A stretch of 64,000 nucleotides of DNA, taken from the NCBI RefSeq assembly GCF_023023025.1, contig NZ_CP095481.1:10615001-10679000 (forward strand), written 5' to 3'. This document shows, in pieces, positions 42,908 through 50,880 of this stretch (positions are counted from its first letter, which is position 1; the number at the start of each line of letters is the position of its first letter). The notes below the pieces were generated by a model that had not been told where the DNA came from, searched no databases, and worked only from the letters and a program-made list of their open reading frames with translations. Made by a program: the position numbers and the translations under genes. This DNA is from Amycolatopsis sp. WQ 127309. GTDB taxonomy: Bacteria > Actinomycetota > Actinomycetes > Mycobacteriales > Pseudonocardiaceae.

Positions 42908-43444
42908 ATGACGGCACGGGCCCGCAGGTCGGACGCGCGGGACAACCAGGCGCTGCTGCTCGCCGCCGCGAAGGACGTCTTCGCCGAGGACGGCCCGGAC
43001 GCGCCGCTCGACCGCGTCGCCCGCCGCGCCGGCGTCGGCAACGCGACGATGTACCGGCACTTCCCGAACCGGCGCGAACTGGTCGTCGCGGTGTACGCCG
43101 ACGAAGTCGCGGAGCTGCGAAGCCGCGCGGACCTCGACGCGGACGACCCCGGCGAAGCGCTCTTCGCGTGGCTCGGGTTGTTCGTCGAGCACGTCCGGAC
43201 CAAGCGCGCCCTCGCGCTGTCGCTCGCCGATCCCGCGGGCGAGCACGAGAGCCTGTTCGCCGGCTGGCACGCCGCGATGAACACGACCGCCACCGCTCTG
43301 CTCGGCCGCGCCCGGGCCGCCGGCGCCGTCGCCCCCGACGTCACCGAGCTGGACCTCCTCCTGCTCGCGACCGGCGTCGCCCTCTCCGGCGGCGACCCCG
43401 CCCGGCTGCTCACCCTGGTCCGCCGCGGCGCATCGGCCGACTGA
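42908..43444 (+). CDS. TetR family regulator
   Basis: A 178-residue repressor with HTH APLDRVARRAGVGNATMYRHFPNRRELVVAVYADEV and a small C-terminal domain in the style of the SACE_7040/TetR_C_47 type. ATG 42908 follows AAGGGAG. It probably represses itself and the divergent SnoaL gene through the double operator. The stop codon is immediately followed by repeat array E. Confidence 0.88.
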   Translation: MTARARRSDARDNQALLLAAAKDVFAEDGPDAPLDRVARRAGVGNATMYRHFPNRRELVVAVYADEVAELRSRADLDADDPGEALFAWLGLFVEHVRTKRALALSLADPAGEHESLFAGWHAAMNTTATALLGRARAAGAVAPDVTELDLLLLATGVALSGGDPARLLTLVRRGASAD

Positions 43445-43445
43445 A

Positions 43446-43620
43446 CGCGTACCGGAACGGTCGGCTCGCGTACCTGGAGGGTCAGCTCGCGTGATCCGAC
43501 GCGTGACTCGCGTGATCGGAAGCGTGACTCGCGTGATTGGGAGCGTGACTCGCGTGATTGGGGGCGTGACTCACGTGATTGGGGGCGTGACTCGCGTGAT
43601 TGGGGGGTCGACACGTGATG
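43446..43620. repeat. 21-bp-period repeat array E (8 units)
   Basis: CGCGT units start at 43446, 43467, 43488, 43509, 43530, 43551, 43572 (CACGT) and 43593, all exactly 21 bp apart; the first two (CGCGTACC) are diverged, the rest read CGCGTGAT with a GACTC to the left. It ends GGTCGACAC near 43605-43614. The array begins 2 bp after the TetR stop and reaches to 35 bp before the LysR start. Confidence 0.92.
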
Positions 43621-43655
43621 GGAGGGGTGGGGCGGTGGGTCGTTAGGGTCTGGGG

Positions 43656-44561
43656 ATGGAGATGCTGCACCTGCGCTACTTCGTCGCGGTCGCCGAGGAA
43701 CTGAACTTCTCGGCCGCGGCTCGGAAGCTGCACATGGCCGCGTCCCCGTTGAGCCAGCGGATCAAGGACCTCGAACACGAGCTGGGCCAGCAGCTGTTCG
43801 ACCGCAGCACCCACCACGTCACGCTCACCGCCGCCGGGACCGCCCTGCTGCCGCTCGCGCGGGACGTCCTCGAGCAGGTCGGCGCGATCCCCTGGAAACT
43901 GAAGGAGGCGACGCGGCCGCAGCGCAGCACCGTCTTCCTCGGCATGCCCGCCGGGGTGCACCCGGACCTGCGGGACCGCGTCAACGCCCTCGCCGAGCTG
44001 GTCAAGGCGCGCTACGAGGTCAAGCGCTGGCCCGGCACCACCGCCGACCTCGTGCAGGGCGTGCACGACGGGAAGCTCGCGCTCACCCTCGCCCGGCTGC
44101 CGGTCACCGATCCGGCGCTGGAACAGCTGCCGGTGATGTCGGAACGGCTCGGCGCGGTCGTCCCGGCCGACATGTTCGCCGGGCGGGACTCGGTGACGCT
44201 GGCCGAGCTGGCCGAATTCCCGTACGTCGCCTCACCCGGGGACATCACGCCGGCGTACTTCGACCAGCTCGACCACCAGTTGAGTGAATTGGGCGTCAAG
44301 AAACGCATTCGCCTGACCAACACCGGCTACGGTGGAACGTCCGAAATCATTTCCAGCGGCGAGGCCTTTTCCATTTCCATGCTGGACGACCGGAGCCCGA
44401 TGCACGGCTACCGCCTCGACAACGTCATCGTGCTGCCGTTCACCGACTTCCGGCCCCAGCTCGATACCGGCCTGCTCTGGCGCCGCGACCGCGCGGACGG
44501 CGACCTGCGAGAACTCGTCGAAGCCGCGAAAGACGTCTTCAAGGAACCGATCGCCACCTAA
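43656..44561 (+). CDS. LysR family regulator of the CoA operon
   Basis: A 301-residue regulator. HTH: MLHLRYFVAVAEELNFSAAARKLHMAASPLSQRIKDLEHELGQQLFDR. The effector-binding domain follows (FLGMPAGVHPDLRDRVNALAEL... VPADMFAGRDSVTLAELAEFPYVA). It lies directly upstream of and parallel to the five-gene CoA operon, with an ATAC/GTAT-type dyad between them, so it is likely its activator. Confidence 0.9.
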   Translation: MEMLHLRYFVAVAEELNFSAAARKLHMAASPLSQRIKDLEHELGQQLFDRSTHHVTLTAAGTALLPLARDVLEQVGAIPWKLKEATRPQRSTVFLGMPAGVHPDLRDRVNALAELVKARYEVKRWPGTTADLVQGVHDGKLALTLARLPVTDPALEQLPVMSERLGAVVPADMFAGRDSVTLAELAEFPYVASPGDITPAYFDQLDHQLSELGVKKRIRLTNTGYGGTSEIISSGEAFSISMLDDRSPMHGYRLDNVIVLPFTDFRPQLDTGLLWRRDRADGDLRELVEAAKDVFKEPIAT

Positions 44562-44563
44562 AC

Positions 44564-44598
44564 CACAATGGTATGACCGCCGCAGTCATACCATTGTG
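44564..44598. promoter_or_regulatory. 14-bp perfect dyad, candidate LysR operator
   Basis: CACAATGGTATGAC (44564-44577) and GTCATACCATTGTG (44585-44598) with a 7-nt centre, contained in T-N11-A spacing as LysR proteins prefer. It begins 3 bp after the LysR stop codon and lies 83 bp before the CoA-transferase start. It could also serve as a terminator, but no T-run follows. Confidence 0.7.
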
Positions 44599-44628
44599 CG
44601 CATCATGATCATTCCCTTTCATCGCCAT

Positions 44629-44668
44629 CGCGCCTAACTTCGTAAGTAGAGCAACGAAGCAAGGCGCG
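44629..44668 (+). promoter_or_regulatory. 5' UTR stem-loop next to the CoA-transferase RBS
   Basis: CGCGCCT-AA-CTTCGT (44629-44643) pairs with ACGAAG-CA-AGGCGCG (44654-44668): 13 of 15 positions, with one 2x2 internal mismatch and a 10-nt loop. The stem ends directly before the ribosome-binding AAAGGA, so it could influence translation of the first operon gene. Confidence 0.6.
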
Positions 44669-44680
44669 AAAGGACGAATG

Positions 44681-45835
44681 ATGACGGACATCACCCCGAC
44701 CGCCGCCGGCCCGCTGGACGGCGTGCGCGTGATCGACCTCTCGACCGTGGTCATGGGCCCGTACGCGGCCCAGATCCTCGGTGACCTGGGCGCCGACGTG
44801 ATCAAGATCGAGTCCCCCGCGGACACCGTGCGGGTGGGCCAGTACCGCACCACGCCGGGCATGACCCCGCTGAACCTGAACGTCAACCGCAACAAGCGCA
44901 GCGTGGCCCTCAACCTGAAGGACGACGCCGAGCGTGAGCAGGCCCTGAAGCTGATCGACACGGCCGACATCCTGATCACCAACATGCGCCCCGGCGCGCT
45001 GGCCCGCCTGGGGCTGAACTACGCCGACGTCGCCGAGCGCAACCCCCGCCTGGTCTACGCCCACGCGCAGGGCTTCCGCGGCGACTCCGCGCAGGCCGGC
45101 AACGCCGCCTACGACGAGACCGTGCAGGCCTCATCCGGCCTGGTCGACGTCACGAACCGCGCCCTGGGCAAGCCCGTCTACCTGCCGACGATCATCGGCG
45201 ACAAGGTGTCGTCGCTGACCATCGCCTACAGCGTGCTCGCCGCGCTGGTCCACCGCGACAGGACCGGCGAGGGCCAGCAGATCGAGATCCCGATGACGGA
45301 CACGCTGCTCGCGTTCAACCTCGTCGAGCACCTCGCCGGGCACACCTACGAGCCGGCCGAGGGCCCCACCGGCTTCGCGCTGTCGATGACGAAGGGCCAC
45401 GCCGCGGTCCCCACCAAGGACGGCCTCGCCTGCGTGATCCCCTACAACCCCAAGAACTTCCGCGACTTCTTCGCCGCGGCGGGCCGTCCCGAACTGGCCG
45501 CGGACCCGCGCGTCAACGGCGAGGCCATCGACCGCGCCGACAACGAGTGGCTGACCGAGCAGATCGCCGCGTACGCCCCGGCGCTGACCACCGAGGAGTG
45601 GGCCGAGGTCTGCGCGAAGCACAGCATCCCGATGGCGCCGGTGCTGGAGCTGGACCGGGCGCACGAGGACCCGTACGTCCGCGACGGCCACCTGCTCGAC
45701 GCCGTCGAGCACCCGAGCGAGGGCACCATCCGCACGGTCGGCATCCCGGTGAAGTTCTCCGCGACGCCCGGCTCGATCCGCCGCCTGGCCCCGCTGGCCG
45801 GCCAGGACACCGCCGAAGTCCTCGCGGAACTCTGA
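44681..45835 (+). CDS. CaiB/BaiF family (family III) CoA transferase
   Basis: A 384-residue enzyme that moves CoA between carboxylic acids. Seen: LDGVRVIDLSTVVMGPYAAQILGDLGADVIKIESP, the RNKRSVALNLK region, and the presumed catalytic Asp in GNAAYDETVQASSGLVD. Start ATG 44681 gives better RBS spacing than 44678. First gene of a five-gene operon; it probably activates the pathway acid with a CoA ester. The substrate is not predictable from sequence alone. Confidence 0.9.
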   Translation: MTDITPTAAGPLDGVRVIDLSTVVMGPYAAQILGDLGADVIKIESPADTVRVGQYRTTPGMTPLNLNVNRNKRSVALNLKDDAEREQALKLIDTADILITNMRPGALARLGLNYADVAERNPRLVYAHAQGFRGDSAQAGNAAYDETVQASSGLVDVTNRALGKPVYLPTIIGDKVSSLTIAYSVLAALVHRDRTGEGQQIEIPMTDTLLAFNLVEHLAGHTYEPAEGPTGFALSMTKGHAAVPTKDGLACVIPYNPKNFRDFFAAAGRPELAADPRVNGEAIDRADNEWLTEQIAAYAPALTTEEWAEVCAKHSIPMAPVLELDRAHEDPYVRDGHLLDAVEHPSEGTIRTVGIPVKFSATPGSIRRLAPLAGQDTAEVLAEL

Positions 45836-45850
45836 GAAAGAAGCAGGACC

Positions 45851-46594
45851 ATGACCGAAGTACGCACCGAGCGGATCGGCAGCACGTTGCTGATCACCAT
45901 CGACCGGCCGCAGGCCCGCAACGCCGTCAACGCCGCCGTCGCCGCCGGGCTGGCCGCCGCGCTCGACGAGCTGGAAGCCGACCCCACGTTGCGGGCGGGC
46001 GTCCTCACCGGCGCCGAGAACACCTTCAGCGCCGGCATGGACCTCAAGGCCGCGCTCAAGGGCGAGTCACCGGAGATTCCCGGACGCGGGTTCGGCGGTC
46101 TCACCGAGGCCGAGCTGGCCAAGCCGCTGATCGCCGCCGTCGAAGGGTTCGCCATGGGCGGCGGGTTCGAACTGGCCCTGGGTTGCGACCTGATCGTCGC
46201 CGCCGAAGACGCGAAGTTCGGCCTCCCCGAAGTGAAGCGCGGTCTGATCGCCGCCGGTGGTGGCGTGATCCGGCTGCCGAAGCGGATCCCGCACCACCTG
46301 GCGATGGAGTTCCTGCTCACCGGCGAGCCCGTCACCGGCCGCCGCGCCGGCGAGCTGGGCCTGGTCAACCGCGTGACGCCGAGCGGGGACGCCGCCGCCG
46401 TCGCGTTGCAGCTGGCCGAGAAGCTGGCGGAGAACGCGCCGCTGGCGCTGGCCGCCGTCAAGAAGATCGTGCGAGCCGCGGATCCCGCGGCCGTGCAGGG
46501 CGAAGAAATCAAGAAACTGATGCAGTCCGCCGACGTCCGCGAGGGCATGACCGCCTTCGCCGAGCGCCGCGCTCCGAAGTGGACCGGTGAGTGA
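45851..46594 (+). CDS. Enoyl-CoA hydratase/isomerase (crotonase)
   Basis: A 247-residue crotonase. The oxyanion-hole region ENTFSAGMDLKA and MGGGFELALGCD are present, and both catalytic glutamates of hydratases are kept (Glu in GGGFELA and Glu in GLPEVKRG). Hydration of a 2-enoyl-CoA is therefore expected. It starts 15 bp after the CoA transferase and is followed directly by the acetoacetate-decarboxylase-like gene. Confidence 0.9.
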   Translation: MTEVRTERIGSTLLITIDRPQARNAVNAAVAAGLAAALDELEADPTLRAGVLTGAENTFSAGMDLKAALKGESPEIPGRGFGGLTEAELAKPLIAAVEGFAMGGGFELALGCDLIVAAEDAKFGLPEVKRGLIAAGGGVIRLPKRIPHHLAMEFLLTGEPVTGRRAGELGLVNRVTPSGDAAAVALQLAEKLAENAPLALAAVKKIVRAADPAAVQGEEIKKLMQSADVREGMTAFAERRAPKWTGE

Positions 46595-46595
46595 C

Positions 46596-47342
46596 ATGAA
46601 GATCGACGAAGTCCGCCAGCACGTGACGACTCCCCTGACCGCCCCGGCGTTCGCGCCCGTGGTCCCGAGGTTCACCGACCGCGAGTACCTGAACATCGTC
46701 TACCGCACCGACGCCGACGCCCTGCGCGCCGTCGTGCCGGAGCCGCTGCGGGTCGAGGAACCGTTGGTGCGCTTCGAGGTCATGAAGATGGGCGACGTCT
46801 CCGGCTACGGCCCGTACACCGAGTCCGGCCAGGCGATCGAGGTCAGCTTCGACGGCGAGCGCGGCGAGTACCTGCACGCGATGTACCTCGACAACTTCCC
46901 GGCGACGGCGTCCGGGCGCGAGGTCAGCGCGTACCCGAAGACCGTCGGCAGCCCGAGTCTGTATGTCGACAACGGCGTTCTCGTGGGCACGTTGGACTAC
47001 GGGACACTGCGGGTGGCGACCGCGACCATGGGCTACAAGCACCACGAGCTGGACGTCCGCGAAGCCGAGAAGCAGATCACCGTCCCGACGTTCATGCTCA
47101 AGACCGTCCCGGGCTACGACGGCACGCCGCGGGTGCAGGAGCTGGTCCGCACCGAGATCACCGACGTCGTGGTCAAGCAGGCCCACACCGGCCCCGCGCG
47201 GCTGCAGCTGTTCCAGCACGTCCTGGCCCCGCTGGCCGACCTGCCCGTGCTGGAGGTCGTGTCCGCCAGCCACATCCTCACCGACCTGACGCTCGCCCCG
47301 GTGAAACCGGTCTTCGACTACCTGAAGGGTGCGCAATCATGA
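46596..47342 (+). CDS. Acetoacetate decarboxylase family protein
   Basis: A 248-residue ADC-fold protein. The Schiff-base lysine region reads EVSAYPKTVG; in true acetoacetate decarboxylase two consecutive lysines occur here, and the second is Thr in this protein. The family pattern GYGPYTESGQAIEVSFDGERGEYLHAMYLDN is clear. It may be a decarboxylase with altered pKa tuning or a related aldolase/dehydratase as known for other ADC-superfamily members. Start ATG 46596 (one base after the hydratase stop) or GTG 46587. Confidence 0.85.
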   Translation: MKIDEVRQHVTTPLTAPAFAPVVPRFTDREYLNIVYRTDADALRAVVPEPLRVEEPLVRFEVMKMGDVSGYGPYTESGQAIEVSFDGERGEYLHAMYLDNFPATASGREVSAYPKTVGSPSLYVDNGVLVGTLDYGTLRVATATMGYKHHELDVREAEKQITVPTFMLKTVPGYDGTPRVQELVRTEITDVVVKQAHTGPARLQLFQHVLAPLADLPVLEVVSASHILTDLTLAPVKPVFDYLKGAQS

Positions 47343-48244
47343 AGAACGCGGCCATCATCGGCGCCGGCACCATCGGCCTGTCCTGGACGGCGTTGTTCGC
47401 CCACCACGGCCTGACCGTCCGGGTCACCGACCCGCGCCCCGACCTCGCCGACGCCATCACCGAGGCGCTCGAGACGTTCGCGCCGCACCTCGGCACGACC
47501 GCCGACGAGCTGGCGAGCCGCGTGCACGTCGCCGCCGACGTCACCGAGGCCGTGAAGGACGCGGATGTCGTGCAGGAGAACGGACCCGAGAACGTCGAGT
47601 TCAAAAAGGACCTCTTCAAGCAGCTCGTCGAGGAAGCTCCGCGGCACGCGCTGCTGCTGAGTTCGTCGAGCGCCATCCCCTCGACCGCGTTCACCGGCGA
47701 GATCGACGGCAGCAGGGTCCTCATCGGACACCCGTTCAACCCGCCGCACCTGCTCCCCCTGGTCGAGGTCGTCCCGGGCGAGCGCACCAGCGACGAATCC
47801 GTGCAGCAGGCCGTCGATTTCTACACCTTCCTCGGCCGGACGCCGGTCGTGGAACACCAGGAAATGCCCGGCTTCGTCGGCAACCGGCTGCAGAACGCGC
47901 TGAGCCGCGAGGCGATCTACCTCGTCGAGCAGGGCGTCGTGACGCCGGAAGACCTCGACAAGGTCATCACGAACTCGCTCGGCATCCGCTGGGCGACGGT
48001 CGGGCCGTTCCTCGGCTCGCACCTGGGCGGCGGCCCCGGCGGGTACCGGCACATGTCCGAGCACATCGGCAAGTCGATGAAGCAGATGTGGGCCGGGCTG
48101 GGCAATCCCAGCCAGAGTCCCGAAGAGCAGGAACGGCTGATCGAAGCCGTCGAAAAGGCTTACGGCTCCTCCACGTACTCGGAGCTTTCCGAGACGCGCG
48201 ACCGCAAGCAGCTCGCAGTGTTGAAAGCAGTGGAGGAGAACTGA
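47339..48244 (+). CDS. 3-hydroxyacyl-CoA dehydrogenase family protein
   Basis: A 301-residue NAD-dependent dehydrogenase. Rossmann motif IIGAGTIGLSWTALFAHHG, the HADH active-site segment SSSSAIPSTAF and GHPFNPPHLLPLVEVVPG (His/Pro motif), and the C-terminal helix domain PGFVGNRLQNALSREAIYLVEQGVV. The C-terminal GPFLGSHLGGGPGGYRHMSEHIG resembles lambda-crystallin/L-carnitine-dehydrogenase relatives more than fatty-acid HADH, so the substrate may be a hydroxy acid not bound to CoA. ATG overlaps the upstream stop by 4 bp. Confidence 0.87.
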   Translation: MKNAAIIGAGTIGLSWTALFAHHGLTVRVTDPRPDLADAITEALETFAPHLGTTADELASRVHVAADVTEAVKDADVVQENGPENVEFKKDLFKQLVEEAPRHALLLSSSSAIPSTAFTGEIDGSRVLIGHPFNPPHLLPLVEVVPGERTSDESVQQAVDFYTFLGRTPVVEHQEMPGFVGNRLQNALSREAIYLVEQGVVTPEDLDKVITNSLGIRWATVGPFLGSHLGGGPGGYRHMSEHIGKSMKQMWAGLGNPSQSPEEQERLIEAVEKAYGSSTYSELSETRDRKQLAVLKAVEEN

Positions 48245-48245
48245 C

Positions 48246-49436
48246 ATGGAACCGCTCAAGGACAAGCTGACCGCCGACTTCTACGACTTCGAGGCGCTGC
48301 TGCCGGACGACGAGCGCAAGCTGCTCGTGAGTGCGCGCGAGTTCATGCGGAACGACGTCAAGCCGCTGGTGAACGAGAACTGGGAGAAGGGCACCTTCCC
48401 GAAGGAACTGATCGGGATGTTCCGCGAAAGCGGTCTCGCGGGCCTGCCCTACGAGGGTTACGGCGCGCACAAGCCCGCGGTCAGCCACCTGCTCACCGGC
48501 ATGATGGCGATGGAGATGAGCCGCACGGACGCGTCGGTCGCGACGTTCTTCGGTGTCCACAACGGACTCGCGATGTACTCGATCTACTCCGGCGGCAGCC
48601 AGGAGCAGCGTGACCGCTGGCTCCCCGAGATGGCCGCGATGGACAAGATCGGCGCGTTCGCGATGACCGAGCCACTCGGTGGATCGGACGTCGCGGGCGG
48701 CATGCGCACCACGGCCAAGCGGGACGGCGACACCTGGATCCTCAACGGCGCCAAGAAGTGGATCGGCAACGCGACCTTCGCCGACTACATCGTCGTGTGG
48801 GCGCGGGACGTCGACGACAACCACGTCAAGGGCTTCGTCGTCGAGAAGGACATGCCGGGCTTCGTGGCGGAGAAGATCGAGGGCAAGATCGCGTTCCGGA
48901 TCGTCGAAAACGCCGAGATCACCCTGACCGACGTCCGCGTGCCGGAGGCGAACCGTCTGCAGGGCATCGACTCCTTCCGCGACGTCGCGGAGATCCTGCG
49001 CGCCACCCGCGGCGGCGTCGCGTGGCAGGCGCTCGGCGTGGCGATCGGCGCCTACGAAGCCGCGCTCGCCTACGCGCAGGAGCGGCAGCAGTTCGGCCGG
49101 CCGATCGCCCGCTTCCAGCTGGTGCAGGACCTGCTCGTGAAGAGCCTCGGGAACATCACGGCGTCGTGGGGCATGCTCGTGCAGCTCGCCCGCCTGCAGG
49201 ACGCCGGGATCTTCAAGGACGAGCACTCGTCGCTGGCCAAGGCGTTCGTGACGTCGCGGATGCGCGAGGTCGTCGCCTGGAGCCGGGAGATCTTCGGCGG
49301 CAACGGGATCGTGCTCGGCTACGACGTCGCGCGCTTCTTCGCCGACGCCGAGGCGATCTACTCCTTCGAGGGCACGCGTGAGATGAACACCCTGATCGTC
49401 GGCAAGGCGATCACCGGACAGTCCGCGTTCGTGTAG
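48246..49436 (+). CDS. Acyl-CoA dehydrogenase (glutaryl-CoA-dehydrogenase-like)
   Basis: A 396-residue flavoprotein. Seen: FAMTEPLGGSDVAGGMRTTA (FAD/substrate site), WILNGAKKWIGNA, the QFGRPIARFQLVQDLLVK helix and the C-terminal YSFEGTREMNTLIVGKAITG with the catalytic-type Glu. The last motif and NGAKKWIGNA are those of the glutaryl-CoA dehydrogenase group. It closes the operon; the acyl substrate probably has a polar end. The convergent LCP gene ends 6 bp away. Confidence 0.9.
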   Translation: MEPLKDKLTADFYDFEALLPDDERKLLVSAREFMRNDVKPLVNENWEKGTFPKELIGMFRESGLAGLPYEGYGAHKPAVSHLLTGMMAMEMSRTDASVATFFGVHNGLAMYSIYSGGSQEQRDRWLPEMAAMDKIGAFAMTEPLGGSDVAGGMRTTAKRDGDTWILNGAKKWIGNATFADYIVVWARDVDDNHVKGFVVEKDMPGFVAEKIEGKIAFRIVENAEITLTDVRVPEANRLQGIDSFRDVAEILRATRGGVAWQALGVAIGAYEAALAYAQERQQFGRPIARFQLVQDLLVKSLGNITASWGMLVQLARLQDAGIFKDEHSSLAKAFVTSRMREVVAWSREIFGGNGIVLGYDVARFFADAEAIYSFEGTREMNTLIVGKAITGQSAFV

Positions 49437-49442
49437 AGACGC

Positions 49443-50669
49443 TCAGTTCACGCAGCCGGCGGCCGTCGAGGTCGCCGGCTGCTTCGTGGTGCCCGAGGTG
49501 TCCGGCGTCTTGCCCGGGTCCGGCGTCGACGTGCCGGTCGCGGCCACCGGCTTGACGCCGCCCGCCACCTCGGCACCGGAGGCCTGCACCGCCGGGGTGC
49601 TGATCGCCGTGCGGACGAACTGCTGGACCTGGCCCGGGTCGACCTTCACCGCGTCGCCGTCGGACGGCGTCGCCAGCGAGAGGCTCTGCACCGGGATCGT
49701 GGCGAAGCCGATCGCGCCCGACGTCATCCCCCGCAGCTGCTGCGCGAAGCTCAGGACGTCCCACCCCCTGTCCAGGACGACCGAGCCCTGCACCGCGCTG
49801 ACCAGCGCGTTCAGCTTCGACGGGCTGGTGAACGTGCCGGCGTTGAGGACGGTCTTCGCCATCGCGGACAGGAACGCCTGCTGCCGCGCGATCCGGTCGA
49901 GGTCGCCGCCCGGGAGGCCGTGGCGCTGCCGGACGAACGCGAGCGCCTGGGCGCCGGACAGCGTCTGCGGCCCGGCCGGGAAGTCCGCGCCGGAGTAGGT
50001 GTCGTGCACCGGCGCCTTGAGGCAGACCTCGACGCCGCCGACGGCCTGCGACAGCGCGTCGAACCCGGCGAGGTTGATCGACGCGTAGTGATTGACGGTC
50101 AGGCCGGTGAACTTCTCGACGGTCTGGATCGCGGTCTTCGCGCCGGCCTCGTTCGCCGCCACCTCCAGCTGCGCGCCGGAGAGGCCCTGAGCCCGCAACC
50201 CGGACATCGCGGCGTTCTTGCCGCGGCTGTAGGCCGAGTTGATCTTGTGCTTGCCGTAGCCGCCCGCGATGTCCACATAGGAGTCACGCGGGATCGAGAT
50301 CGCGGTCGCCGCGGCGCCGCCGGCCGGGATGTGCACCACGATCATCGTGTCCGTGGTGTCCCCGCCGTCGTCGCCGCTGCCCGCGTGCAGGGCGTCGAGA
50401 ACGCTCTGCGGCAACGGGTTGCCGTACGCGTCGGTCCGCGCGTCGATCCCGACGAGCAGGATGTTCTGGGCGATCTTCAGCGGTTCGCCCGCCGGGGTGT
50501 CCTCGGTGTCGATCTGCGCGGCGGGCGGGATGACGTTGGCCGTGACGATGCCGTCGTCCAGCTTGCTCAGCTGCGACCACGCGTACCCGGTGGCCGCGAG
50601 CACCAGCGTCGACACGACGCCGAGCGCGACACGGCCGCCGATGCGGCGCCCCCGGGACGACAGCAGCAC
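49443..50669 (-). CDS. LytR-CpsA-Psr (LCP) family protein
   Basis: A 408-residue membrane-anchored ligase that attaches teichoic acid or arabinogalactan to peptidoglycan. One N-terminal helix (RVALGVVSTLVLAATGYAW), then the LCP domain: NILLVGIDAR, DTMIVVHIP, ISIPRDSYVDI, KINSAYSRG, VRQRHGLPGGDLDRIARQQ. A C-terminal Thr/Pro/Ala-rich tail ends in AAGCVN. Start GTG 50669 follows AAGGGG; an upstream ATG at 50720 is possible. A conserved Arg cluster binds the polyprenyl pyrophosphate. Confidence 0.9.
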   Translation of the reverse strand: MLLSSRGRRIGGRVALGVVSTLVLAATGYAWSQLSKLDDGIVTANVIPPAAQIDTEDTPAGEPLKIAQNILLVGIDARTDAYGNPLPQSVLDALHAGSGDDGGDTTDTMIVVHIPAGGAAATAISIPRDSYVDIAGGYGKHKINSAYSRGKNAAMSGLRAQGLSGAQLEVAANEAGAKTAIQTVEKFTGLTVNHYASINLAGFDALSQAVGGVEVCLKAPVHDTYSGADFPAGPQTLSGAQALAFVRQRHGLPGGDLDRIARQQAFLSAMAKTVLNAGTFTSPSKLNALVSAVQGSVVLDRGWDVLSFAQQLRGMTSGAIGFATIPVQSLSLATPSDGDAVKVDPGQVQQFVRTAISTPAVQASGAEVAGGVKPVAATGTSTPDPGKTPDTSGTTKQPATSTAAGCVN

Positions 50670-50880
50670 GACAAGTTTCCCCTTGCTTCCCTCGATGGAA
50701 CCCCTGTGTTCGAGGATCACCGCGTTAGCTGGGAATTACCTGAGAAACTTGTTGAAAGCTTGTGACGCTGCCCGAACGGCCGAGCAAAACCAGGCCCATC
50801 GGCCGATTTCGCGACGCACCGTGCCGGAGCGCGCACGGGAATGGGCTGTGGCGCCCGACACACGCGTCCCGGCTAGCGGG

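Noticed and set aside
43446..43620. CRISPR array
   Set aside because: The period is only 21 bp with no room for spacers, the units diverge gradually, and no cas gene is present in the window.
43482..44066. Minus-strand frame with a HASHAPNHAS-type tandem peptide repeat
   Set aside because: It exists only because the 21-bp repeat equals seven codons without stops; the rest of the frame is antisense to the LysR gene.
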